Source: an uncultured Acidimicrobiaceae bacterium (GTDB lineage: Bacteria; Actinomycetota; Acidimicrobiia; Spongiisociales; UBA5794). From it: a stretch of DNA of 64,000 nucleotides. Made by a program: the position numbers and the translations under genes. Positions 61,142 to 64,000 of the stretch are shown here, one piece after another. Within the stretch, counting starts at the first letter, position 1. Every line of letters begins with the position of its first letter. The notes beneath the pieces were generated by a model. The model was given only the letters and a program-made list of their open reading frames with translations. It ran no database searches and was not told where the DNA came from. Location of the stretch: the NCBI GenBank assembly GCA_947258985.1, contig CAMYKI010000008.1, forward strand, positions 1 to 64,000. The letters are read 5' to 3'.

Positions 61142-62898
61142 ATGGCGATCGTTGCCACGGCGGGTCATGTCGACCACGGCAAATCCACTCTGGTCTAGGC
61201 GTTGGGGCCGAAGAGAAGGAACGCGGTCTCACCATTGACCTCGGCTTTGCCTGGACGAATATCGGCGACACCTCGGTCGGCTTCGTGGACGTTCCCGGGC
61301 ACGAACGGTTTATCAAGAACATGCTCGCCGGCGTCGGTGCGGTGGATGTCTCCCTGTTCGTTGTTGCCGCAGACGAGGGCTGGATGCCGCAGAGCGAGGA
61401 GCATCTCGCCATCCTCGATCTGCTCGGCACTGCTCACGGGGTCATCGCACTCACTCGTATCGACCTCGCAAACGAAGACACGGCAGATTTCGCAGAGCTG
61501 AGCGTCATTGAGGCCGTCGAAGGTACCCATCTGGCCGACTGGCCCGTCATCAGAGTGTCTCCGGTGACCGGGGAAGGGATGACGTCGCTGCAGTCGGCTC
61601 TCGATGATCAACTGCGGAGTGCCGGGCCTCCGGTCGACAGCGGACGGCCCCGGATTTGGGTAGACCGTTCCTTCCGTGTCGCCGGGGCGGGACTGGTAGT
61701 GACCGGAACCCTCACCGGGGGGTCGATCACGGATGACGACACCCTGACGCTTTGGCCGGGAGAACAGCTCGCTCGCGTCCGAGGGCTGCAGAGCCACGAC
61801 GCTACGGTCACCAGGTTGGCACCGGGAACCCGGGCCGCCCTCAATATCACCGGCGTGGAAGACGTCGGGCGCGGCGCAATGCTCGGCCGTCCCGGGGACT
61901 TTGCCTCGTCGTCCCGGTTCCTCGCAGAGGTCCAACTCGTCCGCCGCTTCGAGGGTGGACTATCCGGTCGTGGTGCCTACCACCTCCATGCGGGGAGCGG
62001 GGCCTGGCCGGTCGACGTCAGGATCATCACACCCGATGCCGCCGGAGCCGCAGTCGTACTCCGATCACGCACTCCTCTCCCCCTGCACGCCGGTGATCGG
62101 TTCATCCTGCGGGAGACAGGACGCCGCGCCGTGGTAGGTGGCGGATTGGTTCTCGACCCCAATCCCCTCGAACGGGGATCGGCACTTCGGGATGCAGTCC
62201 CAGGGCTCGAGGCTGCAGCGGCGGATGGCGCGGATGAGATCGCCGATGCGTTGCTCGAGGTGAGGGGGATCGCCAGCATCACCGACCTCGAACGCGACTC
62301 CGGCGGAGGCAGACCCTCATCGCCCTACCGCACCGGAACACTGATCATGGCCGAACGAAGAGCAATCGCGCTGCACGATGAGATGGTGGCAACGGTGAAC
62401 CGTTTTCACAGCGAGAACCGGCTCCGCCCCGGGATACCTCGGGCAACTCTCAATTCATCGCTTGGTATCGACCCCGATGCGGTCGGCGCCCTCATCGCGG
62501 GGAGTGAGACGATCACCGACGACGGAGCCACGGTGAGGCTGACGGAGTTCTCCGCCGGCCTGACTCCCAGCGAACAGAAGGCCTGGGATGCGGCGAGGGA
62601 CACCTTGCAGATCGGACTTGCGGTTCCGAGGGCTTCACAGCTGGGTCTCAGCGTGGAACTGGTGCATGCGCTGATTCGGGCAGACGAACTGGTCAAAATC
62701 GCCGACGACCTCGTCTATCTCCCGCATCAGATCGACGCCATAGAACAGCGCTTGCGGGAGGTGCCACATGAGTTCACCGTCGCAGAGTTTCGCGATTTGG
62801 TTGGGGTCACCCGACGCCAGGCCATTCCGTTACTCGAGTGGTTCGATAAGCAGGGGATTACGACGCGCCACGGCGACGTGAGGTCGGTCCGGAGCTAG
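61142..62898 (+). pseudogene. selB: SelB, Sec-specific elongation factor, N-terminal break
   Basis: SelB brings Sec-tRNA to UGA codons. The start [18 protein letters not shown] is a textbook P-loop (G1), but the next codon is TAG (61196-61198). Coding then resumes in another frame at about 61207 as [17 protein letters not shown] with G3 (DVPGHERF) and the G4-like stretch, and ends with winged-helix domains to 62898. Missing: about 10-12 residues between G1 and AEEKERG (e.g. xAxTGxDxDRL). Without a repair of the frame no full protein is made; an internal ATG at 61321 would lack the GTPase core. SelA upstream is intact, so the loss would cripple selenocysteine use. Confidence 0.85.
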
Positions 62899-62904
62899 CT
62901 ACCG

Positions 62905-63156
62905 TCAGACGGCGGCCGGGATCTGACGGCGCTCGGTCTCGGTGAACCCGCCCCAGATGCCGTACTGCTCGGTCGACTCGACTGCATATTCCAGACACGA
63001 GCCCTGTACGGGGCACACCTGGCATATGGACTTGGCCCTGGCCTCCCGACGTTCTCGCTCGTCCTTCCTTTCGGAAGTTGTAGGTGGAAAGAACAAATGA
63101 GAGTGATTCCCCCTACACAGCGCGATCGGCTGCCACGAACGATCCATCGGCGTCAC
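62905..63156 (-). CDS. WhiB family transcriptional regulator
   Basis: An 83-residue WhiB-like protein. The cluster cysteines are ALCRGN, then CQVCPVQGSC (C-x2-C-x5-C), the G-x-W-G-G element is GIWGGFTETERR, and the end is basic-acidic. WhiB proteins bind a 4Fe-4S cluster and sigma factor region 4 in actinobacteria. GTG 63156 has AGGAGGAGG upstream; an internal ATG at 63147 is an alternative. Placed in opposite direction to selB. Its presence is the clearest phylum marker in this window. Confidence 0.92.
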   Translation of the reverse strand: MTPMDRSWQPIALCRGNHSHLFFPPTTSERKDERERREARAKSICQVCPVQGSCLEYAVESTEQYGIWGGFTETERRQIPAAV

Positions 63157-63276
63157 GGGCTCCTCCTCCTTAGAGCGACAATGCAGCGGCTGGAGGAACT
63201 TAGGCACCTAATCCGACTCACGCCAGGAATAACCTGGGAGTTCTAAGGACAGTTTTCGCGATCAGTTCGAACTGAG

Positions 63277-64000
63277 TCATTCGACGGGCGGTGCTACCTG
63301 CAACGTCGTCCCCTCCACGGCCAACACTTCAACGGGTGAACCGGGCTCTACCGCGGCCGCCCGATGAGCCCGGGCCCGCCAACGGGCACCATCGATCACC
63401 ACGACACCATCGGGTTGCAGGGCGGTCTCAGCGGTCCCGGTCATGCCCACCAGATGTTCCCGGCCAATGGTCGGCGTACCAAAACGTGAGCGCACGATCG
63501 TGGTCATGGCGAATAGGTAGAAGAGCATGATTCCGGCAACGGTGATCACCACCGTCCACCATTTGGTGCTGATTTGTGCGGTCCCGCCGACGAACCACAA
63601 CCCGCCCCACAAGAGAAGAATCGTTCCGACGATGCTGCGGATCCCGAGTTCGTGGCGCTGGAAGTCCCACGTGTAGAGGCCCATACCGAGGACGGCCAGC
63701 ACCACTGCCCACCAGTTCATCGGAAGGGTGGCAAAGCCGTAACCGGCAAGGAACAAAGACAGCACGGCGACGGCCGCGGCGACTCCGGCTCCGGCCGCAT
63801 AGAACTCGAAGGCGGCTGCGGCTAGTCCGGCGACGAGGAAGAAAAATGCGGCATCCGGCCGGGTTCCAAGCCGGAGGAAACGCGTCAGCAGTGTCGGCTT
63901 GAGAAACCGCACCTCCACAGACGAAACGGTGGCGACAGTGCCGTCGTCGAGCACAATCTCGGTCGCAGTTTCCAGGACCACACTTCGAGATCCGGTGTTC
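63277..64000 (-). CDS. NfeD-family membrane protein, C-terminal part (start beyond window)
   Basis: The visible 241 or so residues include a lead-in with LDDGTVATVSSVEVRFLKP, resembling the linker of the ClpP-class NfeD proteases, four or five membrane helices (e.g. FFFLVAGLAAAAFEFYAAGAGVAAAVAVLSL), and a C-terminal OB-like NfeD domain with LVGMTGTAETALQPDGVVVIDGARWRARA and VEVLAVEGTTLQVAP. The frame is open to the window edge, and the N-terminal serine-protease domain would be encoded outside. NfeD proteins pair with stomatin-like partners at the membrane. A GTG at 63981 is internal. Confidence 0.8.
   Translation of the reverse strand, partial: NTGSRSVVLETATEIVLDDGTVATVSSVEVRFLKPTLLTRFLRLGTRPDAAFFFLVAGLAAAAFEFYAAGAGVAAAVAVLSLFLAGYGFATLPMNWWAVVLAVLGMGLYTWDFQRHELGIRSIVGTILLLWGGLWFVGGTAQISTKWWTVVITVAGIMLFYLFAMTTIVRSRFGTPTIGREHLVGMTGTAETALQPDGVVVIDGARWRARAHRAAAVEPGSPVEVLAVEGTTLQVAPPVE

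Noticed and set aside
61196..61198. TAG in selB as a recoded (pyrrolysine or suppressor) codon
   Set aside because: The reading frame also changes right after the TAG and residues are missing, so readthrough would not restore the protein.
4931..63156. Selenoprotein with in-frame TGA in this window
   Set aside because: No gene was found split by a single TGA with conserved coding on both sides in the same frame, so selA/selB have no visible client here.
1..64000. CRISPR array, intact insertion sequence or prophage
   Set aside because: No regularly spaced direct repeats, transposase, integrase or phage structural genes were seen; the repeats present are palindromic and dispersed.

Overview
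The window looks like chromosomal DNA of a high-GC Actinomycetota, most likely an Acidimicrobiia-type lineage. The phylum call rests on a WhiB-like protein, the actinobacterial trio SCO1664-like kinase / DUF3090 / MSMEG_4193-type phosphatase, a mycothiol-dependent maleylpyruvate-isomerase-fold protein, a GlnR-like regulator beside two glutamine synthetases, and secreted proteins with Thr-rich linkers. The class assignment is inference from the mix of genes, not a proof.

Layout. 1-5.9 kb: end of a glycosyltransferase, a GNAT enzyme, a DUF1330 protein, a fused pair of gene fragments (TPP-enzyme head and epimerase tail), an SDR, a damaged cation:proton antiporter and a lipoprotein. 5.9-9.8 kb: the SCO1664/DUF3090/phosphatase operon, a luciferase-like oxidoreductase and a DUF6629 protein. 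9.9-16.6 kb: asnA, a class V aminotransferase fold protein, two exported proteins, an ECF sigma gene, a flavodoxin-like protein and an MDMPI-fold enzyme. 16.6-17.5 kb: a locus without ordinary genes, holding a perfect-type palindrome, a promoter, micro-ORFs, a terminator, a tRNA-Ala-like acceptor/T-arm fragment and a run of stable hairpins. 17.6-30 kb: a giant beta-helix lipoprotein, a GNAT remnant, tryptophanase, a Na/Pi transporter with PhoU, an acyl-CoA synthetase, a zinc-ribbon protein, and a hydrolase/aminotransferase pair. 30-31 kb: an ECF sigma gene coupled to an alkyltransferase-Ada fusion. 31-40 kb: DUF885 peptidase-like protein with a TPR protein, then adenine/adenosine deaminase opposite a complete BMP-type nucleoside ABC transporter. 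40-46 kb: DUF427, fhs, and a serA-DUF1015-MBL operon. 46-51.5 kb: pteridine-reductase-like SDR, glnII / glnA / glnR-like cluster, DUF4389. 51.7-57 kb: ALDH7-type dehydrogenase, ridA with a tiny zinc-ribbon gene, DUF3592, erpA and an Mrp ATPase. 57-64 kb: M23 peptidase / MBL / NUDIX / FxsA cluster, selA, a broken selB, whiB, and the start-less end of an NfeD-family protein.

How the parts work together. One-carbon and serine metabolism (fhs, serA), nitrogen assimilation (two glutamine synthetases, asnA, GlnR-like regulator) and nucleobase salvage (BMP transporter with deaminase) are the clear metabolic themes. Two ECF sigma genes each overlap the gene they probably control. Iron-sulfur work is represented by divergent erpA and mrp.

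Two things stand out. First, two families of intergenic palindromes: family A (44-48 bp, conserved outer arms, covarying centres) sits 20-90 bp upstream of start codons, and family B sits mostly in 3' intergenic spaces, once as a 70-bp tandem duplication. Second, at least four protein genes (TPP/epimerase, antiporter, GNAT, selB) show internal losses that fuse reading frames. Either this genome region is decaying, or the assembly has collapsed short segments; read mapping would decide.
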